This document shows positions 51,640-63,533 of a stretch of 64,000 nt of DNA, one piece after another. The notes beneath the pieces are model-generated. The model had not been told where the DNA came from. It did no database searches and saw only the letters and a list, made by a program, of their open reading frames with translations. Each line of letters opens with the position of its first letter. Positions within the stretch are counted from its first letter, which is position 1. The stretch comes from Onthophagus taurus (Eukaryota; Arthropoda; Insecta; Coleoptera; Scarabaeidae). The position numbers and the translations under genes are program-made. The stretch is from contig NW_027248945.1 in the NCBI RefSeq assembly GCF_036711975.1, positions 62,001 to 126,000 on the forward strand, in the 5' to 3' direction.

Positions 51640-54484
51640 AGCGAGAGGTATGTAAGGGAAACTGTACTCAACTCAGTGGATAAGTCTATTAACTGTTTAC
51701 AAGTAACCCTGCAGCACGCTACGGCTGCCCTCAGCGGAACCTGGAGGAGTGTTACTTACTTTGCTCAGGGGATAGACCCAGAGCTTGCTTACTTATCAAG
51801 AATAACATTAATGCATTCTTAATCTCAGAGCATAGCGATCGCGATTGTATGGCTGCGGTTCTGAGAATCCAAGGTGAGAAAGGCTGGACAAAAGTTATAT
51901 AATAATGATCTTCCCCCGGCCGCTATGCGACACGTAATTGCCTACAGCCAGAGGAATAACCTACAAGTGGTTATTGGATGTGACGCTAATGCACACCACA
52001 CAATATAGGCAAGCACCAACACAAATGAAAGTGGTGAGTTGCTTTTTGACTACCTATTGGGGGAGGGGCTTACTGTTAATAATATAGGCGCCAAACCAAC
52101 CTTTGTTACCAGAAATAGAGCAGAGGTACTTGACATTACGTTCAGCTCAATCATATTAAGCTGAAAGATAATCTCCTATCCTCTGAACCGTCGTGTTCAG
52201 ATCATAGACATATTCAATTTAAAATTGACCTAGGGATGAAATCGGACTGTATGTACCGTAATCCCCGTAGCACTACTGGACTGATAATGCCACAGCGGGC
52301 TATTCCTACATTGCAAAGCGCCCCTCAAATATGGATTGGGGTGTGGCTCTTCACTTGCACATCCGTCGACCAGGCGATTCAAACGTTGAAGCTGTTCAAA
52401 TCGCCCGGAGAAGACAATATCTTTCCTGCTATTTTGATAAAAATTTTCAGAGCGAGTATCACCTGGAAATATGTACCGGCAGAATGGATTAAGGTAAGGT
52501 TGTCATATATACCTAAAGCGGGCCGTTCGGTCCCTGCTCCTAATGCCTTTCCACCCATCAGCCTAACGTCATTTCTGTTGACATCCGTTGACAAAGTTCT
52601 GGAGCTTTATATCCGTACGGTGCCACTGGTATCCGGTCCACTGAGTCGCCACCAGTATGCTTATCAAGCGGGAAAATCAGCAGAAGTGGCTCTACACAAC
52701 TTACTTGATAGAGTATCTAGGACAGTGCAGGATAAAGAAATCTTGGTTTGTGCGTTTCTGGATATAGAAGGTACGTTCAACAACGCAATACCACAATCTC
52801 TTGAAAGAGCTGCTCTTAACAGGGGAGTGGAAGCAACTATAGCGGGTTGGATCCGCAATATGCTTGATAGTAGAACAGTTTCTACTTCACTCTACGGTGA
52901 TACGATACGCTATCTCCCGTGTTTTCTCCCCTGCTTTGATCCCTCTTGGTTGACGGTCTAATTGCGATAGTCGAAGCCGTTTTTGTAAAAATAGAAGCTT
53001 ATGCTGATGACATTGTCGTTATAGTCAAAGGAACCTGTTTATCGAGGATATCTAAAGTCCTCCAGGTGACCCTAAATACCATTTCTGCTTGGTGTAAGGG
53101 AGAGAATCTTGCGATAAACCCGCAAAAGACAATTGTTGTGCCCTTCATCAGAAGACGAAAGGTGGATGGACTAATCCGCCCAACTATCCAAGGTGAAGAA
53201 ATTCCTTTCTCAAAGGAAGTCAAATATCTAGGAGTAATCCTAGACAAAACTCTCTCATGGAATGGACATTTGCAGGGAATTTTGCACAAAGCTGTCTAGC
53301 TTTGTATCCTTGTAGATTTGTCGCAGCCTTTGTGGAAAAAATTGGGGTCTTACCCCTGAAAGACTGTACTGGCTCTATGTGACTGTGGTTAGACCTATGA
53401 TTACATACGAACCAGCAGCCTGATATAGGAAAGTGCGACAGACTTCAGTTATCAGTAAACTTTCACGAATTCAACGAGTAGTTGTATTGGCAATCTCTGG
53501 TGCAATAAGCACAACGCCAACTCTAGCAACGGATGTTCTGCTTGGCCTGTCTCCTCTGCTTTTGCATATAGAGAAAGTGGCTAGAACTACCATTTACAGA
53601 TTTAAGCAATATGCTCAAAACTGTTCCGACATGTCCTACCAATGGGGTGCAGAAGACATTATAAGCACAGATGCTGTGCTATCAATGCCGTCAGATTTGG
53701 AAGGATTACTATCAGTGATTAATACTCGATATCATATTGTACTGCCTGAACGGCAGTCCTTGATCAAAAACGAAAATTCTCTGGTTCAGGCAGATATTTG
53801 TATGTACACAGATGGATCAAAAACGCCGGAAGGAGTCGGAGCAGGAGTATACTGCCAGACACCTCGAATTAAGCAAGCTTACAGCCTGGGTACGTTCTAT
53901 AATGTATTGCAGGCGGAAGTATTTGCTATTGACATGGGTGCTAAAATTCTTCTTGAGAGGGGGGTGAAGAACATAACAGTACGACTTTTTTCAGCCAGTC
54001 AAGCCGCTTTCCAGGCGCTGCAAGCCGCGAAAACAGTGTCGTCTCTGGTTAATGATTGCAAGAGAACATTAAATACACCCAGTTGTGATAACAGAGTTTC
54101 TCTGATCTGTGTCCCGGGTCACTCTGGGGTTGCCGGCAGATGACCTAGTACGAGAGGGCAGCGCTAAAGTGTTTGTGGTGCCAGAACCAGCAGTTGGTGT
54201 ATCATTTGCGATGGCCAAACATAAGATTGGACTGTGACATTTTAGGACATGCTCGTAGTAGCATAAAAGTTCTAATGGGTGTCTTTATTGGGCACTGCCG
54301 ATTAAAAGCACACAACAAGTTGGTGGGTTTAGCCGACGATGTTGAATGTGGACTATGTGCGGAGGAAGCAGAGACGGATGAGCATGTTTTATGCCATTGC
54401 CCTGCTGTTAGTCGTATCAGATTCTCGATTTTTGGATCGCTGATTATCTCCTCAAAGGATCTGAATAACCTTTCACCGAGCTAG
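51640..54484 (+). pseudogene. LINE polyprotein: EN, RT, RNase H, zinc knuckle
   Basis: Endonuclease: INCLQVTLQHATAAL (start), IGCDANAHHT and KPTFVTRNRAEVLDITFS. RT (52236-52961 and 52946-53299): IQTLKLFKSPGEDNIFPAIL, HQYAYQAGKSAEVALHNL, CAFLDIEGTFNNAIPQ, catalytic AYADDIVVIV, KYLGVILDKTLSWNGHL. RNase H (53433-54143): MYTDGSKTPEGVGAGVYC, LQAEVFAIDM, VRLFSASQAAF and CVPGHSGVAGR. The third RNase H acidic residue, normally DSQ, is ASQ here. The final frame (54173-54484) has CGLCAEEAETDEHVLCHCPA. RT block SGxPQG is lost between 52900 and 52960. The gene is inactive. Confidence 0.8.
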
Positions 54485-54598
54485 GTATTAATGTTCGTTA
54501 AGACTGCACGGTGAAATTTGATAACGATATCTCTCGGGGTACAATAGATCCTTAGGGTCGCGGTGCAAGGTTGGTTGGTCCGCCTACCCGATATGTAG

Positions 54599-54622
54599 TC
54601 TATGTAATGTAATGTAATGTAA
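54599..54622 (+). repeat. LINE 3' tail, TAATG microsatellite
   Basis: Three to four units of TGTAA/TAATG directly follow the LINE's C-terminal region, a tail form used by R1/LOA-type elements. The following 54623-55627 contains no gene I can support. Confidence 0.65.
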
Positions 54623-55627
54623 ATCTTAATTTAAATCCCGATGTGATGGATTTTCGACAATGGTGTTATTTAAAATGTTTAATATGCGAAAGAGTGCGTT
54701 GAATTTTCAACACGACTCGACATTATATCGACACTCGACAAAAAAGCAAATTTTAAGCCGGCTTCCTGAAAAGCGATATATATTACGCATTCACGTGAAT
54801 TAATGACAGACGTGGCAGATATTAATTCACATGCTGTAACAGGACACTTGAGGAATGTACTAATTATAGGTAATTTTGGTAAGATTTCGGAATCTAATAT
54901 AATAAGAAAACCTTGTAATAGTGTTTAGTTTTCGTCGAGATCTTTTATCGATTGAACTTCTTCCCTAAGAGAAATTGAAGCGTTTTCTTTCTATGGAAAA
55001 CCCAACCAGCACCAACCAAAAAAAGATACGGTAGCTAAACCTACAGCCAACCGTATAACTCGTGATCGGTTTATTGAAAACCGCAACTTTGTTGCGTAAA
55101 AGCGGCATCTATAAAACAGGTAAATTGTGGAAAAACGTTGGTCGCACATTAATACAGCAGACAAATAGACAAATCACAATCGTTTGTTACAGACGTTTTT
55201 TTAAAAAACAAAAGACGAACTAATTACTTACTATTAACATTCCATGGTACTGTTAATGAACATGGATTGGACGAAACCCTCCTCTCCCCGCATAGTTCCT
55301 TCTGTTCCTTTTTAATTTATAATTCGCTTAAATCCTGGTGACCTGGCTCGGATACCTATGGAAAGAGGTCTAAAAGATTCCGTAATTTTTCCGCCTTTGT
55401 CAATTTGATAATAGAATAACGCATAAAACAGAGCGTAAAACAAGAGTTCGTAGAACTGCTTATGTCGGCATTTTCAGAATATTCGCTTTCACAGACTTAA
55501 TTAGTTGAATTGTTTTAAAATGTAACAGGTAAAACAAAATTTGTATAAAAACTGCTTGGCAATAAATTCTGAATTCATTCCATCGTTTTACATTAAGGCA
55601 AAGTGTTTAAACTAAGTCATTAAATCA

Positions 55628-56661
55628 TGGATACTCTAGTGTGACAGAAAAAGTCGAAATAATTTTTATTTATGGAGAATGTGGCAGAAAAGTTGCTGAT
55701 AGTATAGCTTTGTATCGAGAACGTTTTCCTGATCGAAATACACCTTTGAGAAGTACCTTTTACAGAGTTGTGAATGATTTCACTAACACTGGAAATGTGG
55801 AATCAAGAAAAAAAACTCGGCGAGCAACTGTAACTACGGAAGAAAAGGAAATTGCGATATTACCTAGCGTTGAGGTAAATCCTCAAGCACTCGACGACTT
55901 GCAATTGACGCCGGAATATCGAAGACCAGCATTTTAAGAATATTAAAGCGCAACAAGTATCACCCATACCACATTTCATTGCATCAACAGCAATGGAGGT
56001 GATTTTGAAAATCGATTAATATTTTGTCAATGGGCACAAGAACGAATGCGGTTGGACTTCAATTTCTTTGGTAACGTGCTATTCTCGGATGAGTCTACTT
56101 TTACAAACAGTTAGCGTTATTAGCGTTGAAAATCCGAGATGGTTGCGAGAAGTAGAACATCAACGACCTTGATCGGTTAATGTTTGGTGTGGCATAATTT
56201 GGTGATAAATTGATCGGTCCATACTTTATTGATGGTATGCTGAATGGGGAGAAGTGCCGAAATTTTTTAGATGACGTCTTACCAACGTTACTTGTAGATT
56301 TGAACAGGGCAGAAAGACAAAATATGTGGCTACAAAATGATGGGTGTCCAGCACATTTTTTACATATTGCATGTGAAGCTTTAGATCGGGACTATGCTGG
56401 GCGATGGATTGGAAGGGGAGGTCCAATTTCCGGGCCTGCCAGATGACCTGATTTAACATCCCTTGTATTTTTTTTGTGGGTGTCCTTAAGGATAATGTTT
56501 ATCGCGAAGTACCGACTACGCCAGAAAACATGAAAAAGCGGATAAGAAATGCATGCAGAAATAGTAGCCAAGAAAACCTATTAAGATGTAAAGAAAGTTT
56601 TAATAGAAGGGTTAATAACTGTATTGAAGTGGATGTGGAAATATTTGAACATTTATTATAA
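55628..56661 (+). pseudogene. DDE_3 mariner-like transposase, near full length, decayed
   Basis: ATG 55628 is followed by a frame change into LTEKVEIIFIYGECGRKVAD and LRSTFYRVVNDFTNTGNVES, the N-terminal DNA-binding part. Then come RRPAF / ILRILKRNKYHPYHISLHQQ, NFFGNVLFSDESTF (first catalytic Asp), a stop, and ENPRWLREVEHQRP. From 56210: GPYFIDGMLNGEKCRNFLDD, NMWLQNDGCPAHF (second Asp) and RWIGRGGPISGPAR. After a TGA and a frame change the block usually written DFFLWG reads VFFLWG, so the third catalytic residue is replaced. It ends IFEHLL at 56661. Several stops are visible. TIRs were not located. Confidence 0.82.
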
Positions 56662-57101
56662 ATTTTATATTTGTTGTTGACTAATAGTACAGTTTAATCA
56701 TTTTATTATAAATAAACAATATTTAAAACCATTTTAATGAATAAATTATTTAGATTTTGTCTACAAAAGATGTTTCGCCGTCGTACTGGCAAAACCACAC
56801 TGTAATTTTTTTTTTTTAATTATTTTACTTTTATCGATAGATTCAGATTTTGCAATCAAAAACATAGGGTGCCATTTAAAAAATTGGTCGTGACCTTCAT
56901 ATGACCTTGAAAATAAGGTCAAGGTCAAAAAATGTTATCGTCATATGGTTTCCCCCTTCGCACAGAACAACTTTGATTTGGTTCATTTTACATAAAAATG
57001 AAATTGATTGAAAAATCAATCAAATTTTTGAAATAACCGCTTGCCTCACGTTAAATTGACTACCCTGTATTATATGTGCCAACGGAATCAACGGAATGGC
57101 A

Positions 57102-57280
57102 AGTACTCAAACGGGTGCTGTAATAAGACTCCTTACAGCATCGGATGCTGTAATGAGATTTTAGTAACATTTTTTGTAATTCGCGACGATAATGAAAGCT
57201 ATAACAGTACTCAAACGGGTGCTGTAATGAGATTCCTTACAGTATCTGATCCTGTAATGACTGTTAGTAACATTTTATGG
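57102..57280 (+). repeat. Direct repeat, 105-base period
   Basis: AGTACTCAAACGGGTGCTGT begins at 57102 and again at 57207. The similar text extends about 74 bases, through CCTTACAGYATCKGATSCTG to TAGTAACATTTT. The unit also contains an internal near-repeat (GGGTGCTGTAAT / GGATGCTGTAAT). Two copies are present. The surrounding 56662-57646 has no gene; a mariner-type terminus (AGGGTGCCATTTAAAAAATT) lies at 56868, and another end (CTACCCTGTAT) at 57060. Confidence 0.6.
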
Positions 57281-57649
57281 AACCAGTTCAAGTTGGTGAC
57301 ATTGGGTCATTAATTCTTCTAGTTGTCAATGTGACAATGTTTGTCTATGGATGTTTAAACACTTTCTTAGCATCGAATACAAAGTCCACAATAATGAGGA
57401 CATTGAACTCTGAGCAATTTCTCTTATTTTGGGAGGTGTACATCAGGTGAATACATTTTGTGTTTTGACAGTTTCTAATTGTCAATTCAAATTTCTATTT
57501 TCAAGTGTTACGGTGTTACCAACTGCTGCATACCTATTTCCCTACATTGTCAACATTTATTTTATTTTTGAGAAAAGAAAAAGGATAAAAACGCGAATTA
57601 CAAAAATAGCATAAAAAACACGTTTCATAAGACTTAAAGCACTCAGATG

Positions 57650-58000
57650 ATGAGGCATGTTGAAAAGATAAAAGATAACATAAACTTTTTACATCAGGCA
57701 ATCAGTCTCAATGTTACACCTAAAACATTCAAAATAAAAACATCCATATTATTCAACGATCATTTAGAGGAGTTGGAAAAGAGATTAATTAGAAAAGGAA
57801 TAAGATCACAATATAAACTACTAAACAAACAAGAAACCATACTCAAATTCATACACAGAGATCTGCAAAAGTATCTTCGTTATTTGGAATACGAAGAACT
57901 CGTGAAGAGGTTTAATGGAGAAATTTTTTATTCAACAATGAGAAACAAAGACAACAAGAAAAAAAACTTAAACGGTTGGCAGAAGAAAAAGTAAATACTC
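57650..58000 (+). pseudogene. Penelope-like N-terminal fragment
   Basis: The frame contains HVEKIKDNINFLHQAISLNV and YKLLNKQETILKFIHRDLQK, then RLNGEIFYSTMRN-like residues (RFNGEIFYSTMRNKD). It aligns to the N-terminal region of the element at 16.7-17.5 kb. A further short stretch to about 58180 continues with NQDDIDVLKLGNK-like text. The RT core and nuclease are absent, so the copy is cut at its 3' side before 58200. Confidence 0.65.
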
Positions 58001-58229
58001 TTGCTCAAAGATCATCACATTCGAAGAATCAACATATAAAAAGTACTATATTTCAAAAAGATAAATTCTATATTAAAAGATTCAATATAACAGAACTACA
58101 CCTAAATATTAATTTAGACTAACCCAAGATGACATTGACGTTCTTAAATTGGGTAATAAACTCTCATTGCTTAATAAAATAAAGCCTGTACACTTAGCAA
58201 TAAAAATTGAATCACAATTATGTTAGAAT

Positions 58230-58490
58230 CTCTCAACCGAAACTCTTATGTGCGAATGAATGAAGAGATCACTCGTTGTCAGGAACAAAAAAATATGTAT
58301 TTAATCAATATAGACAAGATATATACAAGTGAGGTTAGGTTACAAGAATAGACTCACACCTAACAACCGTCCGGTTACGACTAACTGTTGACGTCGCTTG
58401 CTCGTGTCCCCACCATTTCAATCGTTCTCGAATGTTCTTTTGACGGTTTCTAAAACTCGGCTTCTCCTGACGGTTTTTCTCTCCTGAGAA
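58230..58490 (-). repeat. Probable 3' LTR of a Ty3/gypsy relic
   Basis: This stretch follows the end of the integrase frame on the minus strand. It contains a TATATAT stretch (about 58318-58325) and a GC-rich leader (GAGCAAGCGACGTCAACAGT). There is no second copy in the window to confirm it, so the boundaries are guesses. Confidence 0.35.
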
Positions 58491-58496
58491 AACTTT

Positions 58497-59735
58497 TTAA
58501 ACTAAAACAATTATTCCTTTTCCTTGTGCACGGTCCTCTTCTTTCTCCTTCTCCTCTTCGGACTCTTCATCTTGTCCTCGGTCGTCTTCTTTCTTCTTCT
58601 CCTCTTCGGACTCTTCATCTTTCTCACTTACGCCGTCACTATCAGTATCACTTTCCTCGTGATTTCTGTCGATATTCAATTGACTTACATGGGCCGTTGC
58701 TGTCCACAATCTTCCTCCTATCTCCGGTAACTTAGCAACCCTATACGTGTCGTTAGGTAGGACTTCAATTATTGTTAAGGGTCCTCTGTACTTTGATTGT
58801 AGCGTAGTGGACTCTCCAGTTGGTTTTGGACAGGATTTCATTACTACAATGTCACCAACGGTATAATCTACTGCCCGGCAGCGCTTTCTGTCATACTGCC
58901 TCTTGTATGATTCCTGTGCCCTCTCAATGTTTCTTTGAACCATTTCCTGAACGTCACTAATAGCATTGTCTGTCTCATTAATCAGTCAATTCTCGTTCCA
59001 ATCTGGCATCAATAAAATGTGGAATATACCCAAATACGGCCTCGTACGGAGCATACTTCGTGGACTTGTTTACCGCACTATTCATGTTTCTCTCGACTAG
59101 TGACAGAGTGAGGTCCCAAGCATCTTCACTTGCTGCCGTACTGATCATAGAATTTACCAACGTTTCCATCACTATCTCAGCTTGTCCATTTGCTTGTGGA
59201 TGTCGAGGTGAAATGTAATTTATGTCAGTACCATGTTTCGTACAGAATTCCTTGAACGCCTCAGCCGTAAAGCATGTTCAACGATCCACCACGTACATTA
59301 AAGATATTCCAAAATCATTAATAAACTTTTTAACGCATTTTATAGTCGTTTGAGCTCTAGTGTCTCGCGCCGAATACAACTTAACGAATTTCGTAAAGGA
59401 ATCGATTGCCACCAAAACGTAACAATAACCTTTTTTCGTTTTTACGAACGGTCCACAGTGATCCCAATGAATCCTTGCAAATGGTCGCTTGGTTACAGGT
59501 AACGGATGAAGAAACCCTGGTTGTCGTCCTCTGGGTTGCTTGTTCATCAAACAAACAAAACAACTCGCAATGTATCTTCGAACATACCTCTTCATTCGCG
59601 GAAACCAATAATTTCTCTTGATCCTGGCTACTGTCCGATCAACTCCAAAATGACCGCCGTTATCATGAAATCTTACTACCAGTGACTTCCAAAGAATCCC
59701 CCTACTCTACTCACCCTTCTTGGACTCTTGAAAAG
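58497..59735 (-). pseudogene. Ty3/gypsy integrase (5'-truncated pol)
   Basis: On the minus strand the text begins VVRFHDNGGHFGVDRTVARI, the His pair of the zinc finger, then MKRYVRRYIASCFVCLMNKQ with the Cys pair. The catalytic core has IHWDHCGPFVKTK (first Asp) and SLMYVVDR-stop-CTCF, where the block around the second Asp holds an in-frame stop. HPQANGQAEIVMETLVN holds the Glu. The C-terminal part (58943-58497) has YDRKRCRAVDYTVGDIVVMK and LQSKYRGPLTIIEVLPNDTY, a GPY-like module. It ends in a long acidic tail of Glu/Asp/Lys repeats (DEESEEEKKKEDDRGQ). RT and protease are missing above 59735. The following 59740-60030 has no gene. Confidence 0.8.
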
Positions 59736-60032
59736 ATAAATTTGTGAGCTATTGTGGGCTCAAGTGTTAACTTTGTCCTCAAGTAGTGTTTTGCCTGTGC
59801 TCATTTTTAATAATTATTAATATTTGTTTTAATTAGTTGGTAGTATTTTTTTAATAATAAGTAGTTTCTTATATTGGTTTTTAGTTTAGTTGAGTAGTTT
59901 TAAACTTTTGGTAGTAGATTACATTATTTGTACATTTTTTGTATTTTTTATTTGTATTGTAGATATTTAATTAATTAATAGATTTAATCAATTAGTTGTT
60001 TAGTTTTTCTAGGTAGTAATAGTTGTAGAATT

Positions 60033-60367
60033 ATGACCTCCAAGGGAACTTATTGTATTGTCCCGATGTGCAGTAGTACATCAACAATAAAAAAGATAAG
60101 AATGTTTAGAGTACCAAAAGATGGTGACAGGTATGTACTTTATGAAAGCAAAAGTTTATAAAGAAGTTTAAAAAAAATGGATTAATTTTAGAGCAATGAA
60201 ATGGTTAATTGGATATAACCGGCTGGACCTGAAAAACAAAACCCCATTACAATTGTACACCAATTACAGGGTGTGTAGTCTGCATTTTAAGATGTCCATG
60301 TTTACTTCTCCTGAATTAAGTAGATACTAAGTACTAAGTATTACCTACTGCCGTTCCGACCGAATTT
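60033..60367 (+). pseudogene. THAP domain (exons 1-2 of a P-element-like gene)
   Basis: Exon 1 (60033-60130) starts MTSKGTYCIVPMCSSTSTIK and ends FRVPKDGD at a donor AG|GTATGT. Exon 2 starts after TTTTAG at about 60192 with AMKWLIGYNRLDLKNKTPLQ and NYRVCSLHF. The C-x4-C...C-x2-H pattern, the Trp and the Pro match a THAP zinc-binding DNA domain. The following AVPTEF box (60350-60367), the usual end of THAP domains, lies one frame off, after a stop at about 60330. An alternative splice or a one-base change would be needed to join it. A Pro/Glu-rich repeat (ETVAPPAEETIAPAVEEATA) follows at 60440-60520. Confidence 0.8.
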
Positions 60368-61011
60368 AGTTTTACATGTACATTACCTGTAGATGAAAAA
60401 TTACTTACCAATTTTTAGATATAGTTATTACTCCAGGTAATAAGGAAACTGTTGCTCCCCCTGCTGAGGAAACTATTGCTCCCGCCGTTGAGGAAGCTAC
60501 TGCTTCAGTTATTGAGAAAGATGTAGTACCTGGTAAGATGGAAAATAATTTACAATTTAAATAATTTTCGATAATGATTTCAGTGAAATAAGAATTTTTA
60601 TTTGTTATAGATTGTTCTTCAACGTCAATAAGATCTTTAACTTCCTGTGAAGTAACAACAACACATACTGGTAAAGTATCAAATCCATCATAGTTTCTCT
60701 ATAAAACCCTGTATGTACTTTGAAATACTTACTTATCATGTTTAAATTTCGATACTTATAATACACATTTTAAATATTTATGCATATTTTAACTTTTAAG
60801 TATGCCTGGCTTTCGGATTCAAACCCTATGCTAATTGTATGTCGAAGTAAAAGAAACAAATTTTTTGTTTTGTTTTTGTTTTAGTCATAAAAAAAACTAT
60901 TAAAATTTCGACATCGATCTTTCAAACTGTATAATATGATTTAATTATGGCACATTACTTTTTAAACACTCTTTTACTTTCCAAAGTAACAACTCTTATC
61001 TTTTTTAAACA

Positions 61012-62829
61012 GCTACACAGACGCACAAATTCTTGTCCTGCAATACGCCACGGAAGCAGAGGTTACGGGCTGCGTTGAGTGATGCCCGCAAAGACAAGTT
61101 AAAGGCCAGGAGACTAGTTGACCAATAAGGGCCAACAAGGGGAAAATTAAGTATTGACGAATTCGAGCGAAATTGCGATACTTTATTACCTGCGAACCTC
61201 GCCTCGTTTATCAAAGTGTAATTACGTATATGCACATCGAAGGGTAAAGGACGGCGATATCCCGCTGCCTACAAAGAATTTGCACTGCAGTTATATTTTT
61301 TGGGACCACAGTGCTATCGTTTTTTAATGACATTGTTTTATTTACCAACGCCGCGAAGTTTATGCCGTATGACGGAAAAAATTAAATTTTTATCGGGATT
61401 GAAAAATGAGGACATGTGGACAGGGCTGGAATTGAAGATACGTACAATGAGCGATGAAAATAAAACAGCTATTATTTGCATTGACGAGATGTCAATAAAA
61501 AGAAATTTGTAGTACTATGATGAAATTATAGGTTTTATAGACGATGGAGAGAATAAAAATTACATTCCAGCTAATAATGTCAGTGTAATAATGGTAACAG
61601 GTCTTCACAGCAGCTGGAAATTACCTGTAGGGTACTTCTTGGTAACGCAATTTAATGCTGTTCCATTGAAAACCGCATTGGTAGCATGCATTAAAAAACT
61701 TAAAACTGTCAACATTAATGTGAAAGCTATTGTAACTGATGTCAATTAAAAAATTTATTAGGGGTATCGCCAGAAAACCATTTTTTGATATGGATGGAGA
61801 AATTGTAATATATATATATTTAACACCCCACATTTATTGAAGGCCACAAGAAATAAGTTGTTGAAAAGTCACTTTAATTTTCATAATAAGAAAACATCGT
61901 GGACATACATAGAAGAATTTTATAAAAAAGATTGCGAACAGACAAACGGACTGGCGCCCAAATTAACTAACGCGCATATAAATCCTTCCAATTTTGAAAA
62001 AATGAAGGTCAAATATGCTGCACAAATAATTAGCGACACCGTGGCTAGTGGCTTGGAAACGTACATGGTTCTAGGTATTATTTCAGCAGAAGCAATCGGA
62101 ACCATTGAAGTAATAGATAAATTCAACAAATTATTCGATGTGTTAAATTCAAGAAACTTTAACGAAGACGACCTAAAGTATTTAAATATAATAAATGATT
62201 TTGTTGTCAGTATTAGGATAACGTCTAAAGATGATAAAGTAATCAACAATTCAATGAAATTTTTAACATCGTGGTTGATAACCATAAATGGCGTGAAGAA
62301 ATTATGGGATTTATTAAAGGTTAATCAACTACTAACTACAAGAAATTTAAACCAAGATTGCCTAGAAAATTTTTTTGGGCGTATTCGACAGCAAGGGGCA
62401 ATAATATTAATCCAACCGCCATCCACTTTGAACGAGGTTTCAAGAAGATTTTTTGCCAATCTTATTTTCAAAAGGGAAGCGAAAATTGCGCTGATGATTT
62501 CAGTAAATTTTTGCTGAAACTTACTGATATACAAACGGGAGATAAGGTGACTCAGATTGCTGAAGTGCCGCGCGAAGAGAGGGATCCCTTCTTTAATATT
62601 GATACAGACTATCGTAATCAGGATTTACCAGCACAAAATGCGTTTACGTATGTATGTGGTTACCTTATAAAAAAGGCCTTTGGAAAACATAATTGCGATT
62701 CATGCAAAGTATCGCTCTTGAGTGAAGAAGTTTTAGAAAGTGCAAAACTTTTTATGTATTTTAAGGCCAAAAACACAGATCATACATACGGAATGTTACA
62801 AAACCCTAGTACTGTACTTTTACAATATA
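61012..62829 (+). pseudogene. P-element-like (THAP9-type) transposase body
   Basis: After a 3' splice acceptor (TTTTTTAAACAG, before 61012) the text gives RKQRLRAALSDARKDKLKAR and, with stops, FALQLYFLGPQCYRFL, TPRSLCRMTEKIKFLSGLKN, IICIDEMSIKRNL (a catalytic Asp block), WKLPVGYFLVTQFNAVPLKT and VKAIVTDVN. From 61837: HLLKATRNKLLKSHFNFH, TNAHINPSNFEKMKVKYAAQ and LNQDCLENFFGRIRQQG (Glu block, DxLENFFG). After a frameshift, NAFTYVCGYLIKKAFGKHNC and DSCKVSLLSEEVL form the Cys/His C-terminus. The gene stops at 62829, cut by an insert starting CAGGGTCATCC (TA before it). Stops at about 61130, 61510 and 61750 make it inactive. Confidence 0.82.
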
Positions 62830-63533
62830 CAGGGTCATCCACGACGACCGTCCATTAGAACTATACGGTGTTCTGTCCAAAATAAAAATTTGAAAATTTA
62901 GTTTTAAGTATTATCAATTGCGTTCTCTTTGACTAAAATATTTTCAGATTTCTAGCACTTCCGGTTATACCGGAAGTCGTCACCTACTTTATTTTTTAAA
63001 TGGAACACCTTATATATTTTCAGATATTTGGATTTGTCTGTCTTGAAGGTTTATGAGTAAATTTACTTTTTGCAATTTGATTCGGCCGTTCTCGAATTAT
63101 TCGAATTTTTCTAGAAAAATGTACTCCAGCAGACATTTGTTCAAAAAATCAGAGAACACTCGATTTTTGGCATATCAATTTAGGATTCAGAACATGCTTA
63201 AGCAACATGATGGAGTCTGTTTTAGTGCCGAGTACGGCTGTATAGAACGTTTGGTCACTTTTCTATGGCACGTTAACTTTCCGAAACTTGGAAGTACCAT
63301 AACATCATTTTTTTAAATGGCACCCCCCATATTTTATTACTTTGTCGTCTTCGGTGTCTCATTTTACATCTTTTATATCCCATATGTCCTATACCTAACA
63401 TTTATAGTTTGGGAGATAATTGGGGTTTATTGAAAAATGCACACATATCATACAAATATCTTTATTTACTGTGACAACAAATTTACAATAAAATGTCCTC
63501 AAACAAGAAGAACAAAAAAATGTATTATCAATG
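62830..63533. other. Non-coding, probable MITE termini
   Basis: The stretch starts CAGGGTCATCCACGAC after TA, a mariner-type end. Two other end-like strings, AAATGGAACACCTTATA (about 62998) and AAATGGCACCCCCCATAT (about 63315), lie to the right. A short palindrome ACTTCCGGTTATACCGGAAGT sits at about 62958-62978. No credible gene is visible; the small open frame at 63053-63316 has no recognisable motif. Confidence 0.4.

Larger units (their letters stand above)
51455..54622 (+). mobile_element. LINE with RNase H (R1/LOA/I-type group)
   Basis: The text starts within ORF1 (Arg-rich, SSRRRRAGARSAPQ) and runs through an endonuclease, RT, RNase H and a C-terminal zinc knuckle to a tail of TAATG repeats (TATGTAATGTAATGTAATGTA, 54601-54621). 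RNase H downstream of RT and a short-repeat tail are typical of the R1/LOA/I branch. Many frameshifts and stops are present. GC content is higher than the surroundings. Bases 51078-51450 between it and the GTPase gene have no coding signal and presumably hold the promoter and 5' UTR of that gene. Confidence 0.8.

Noticed and set aside
58497..58735. Plus-strand frames with Leu-rich repeats resembling a membrane protein
   Set aside because: They are the reverse of the Glu/Lys-rich integrase tail on the minus strand.
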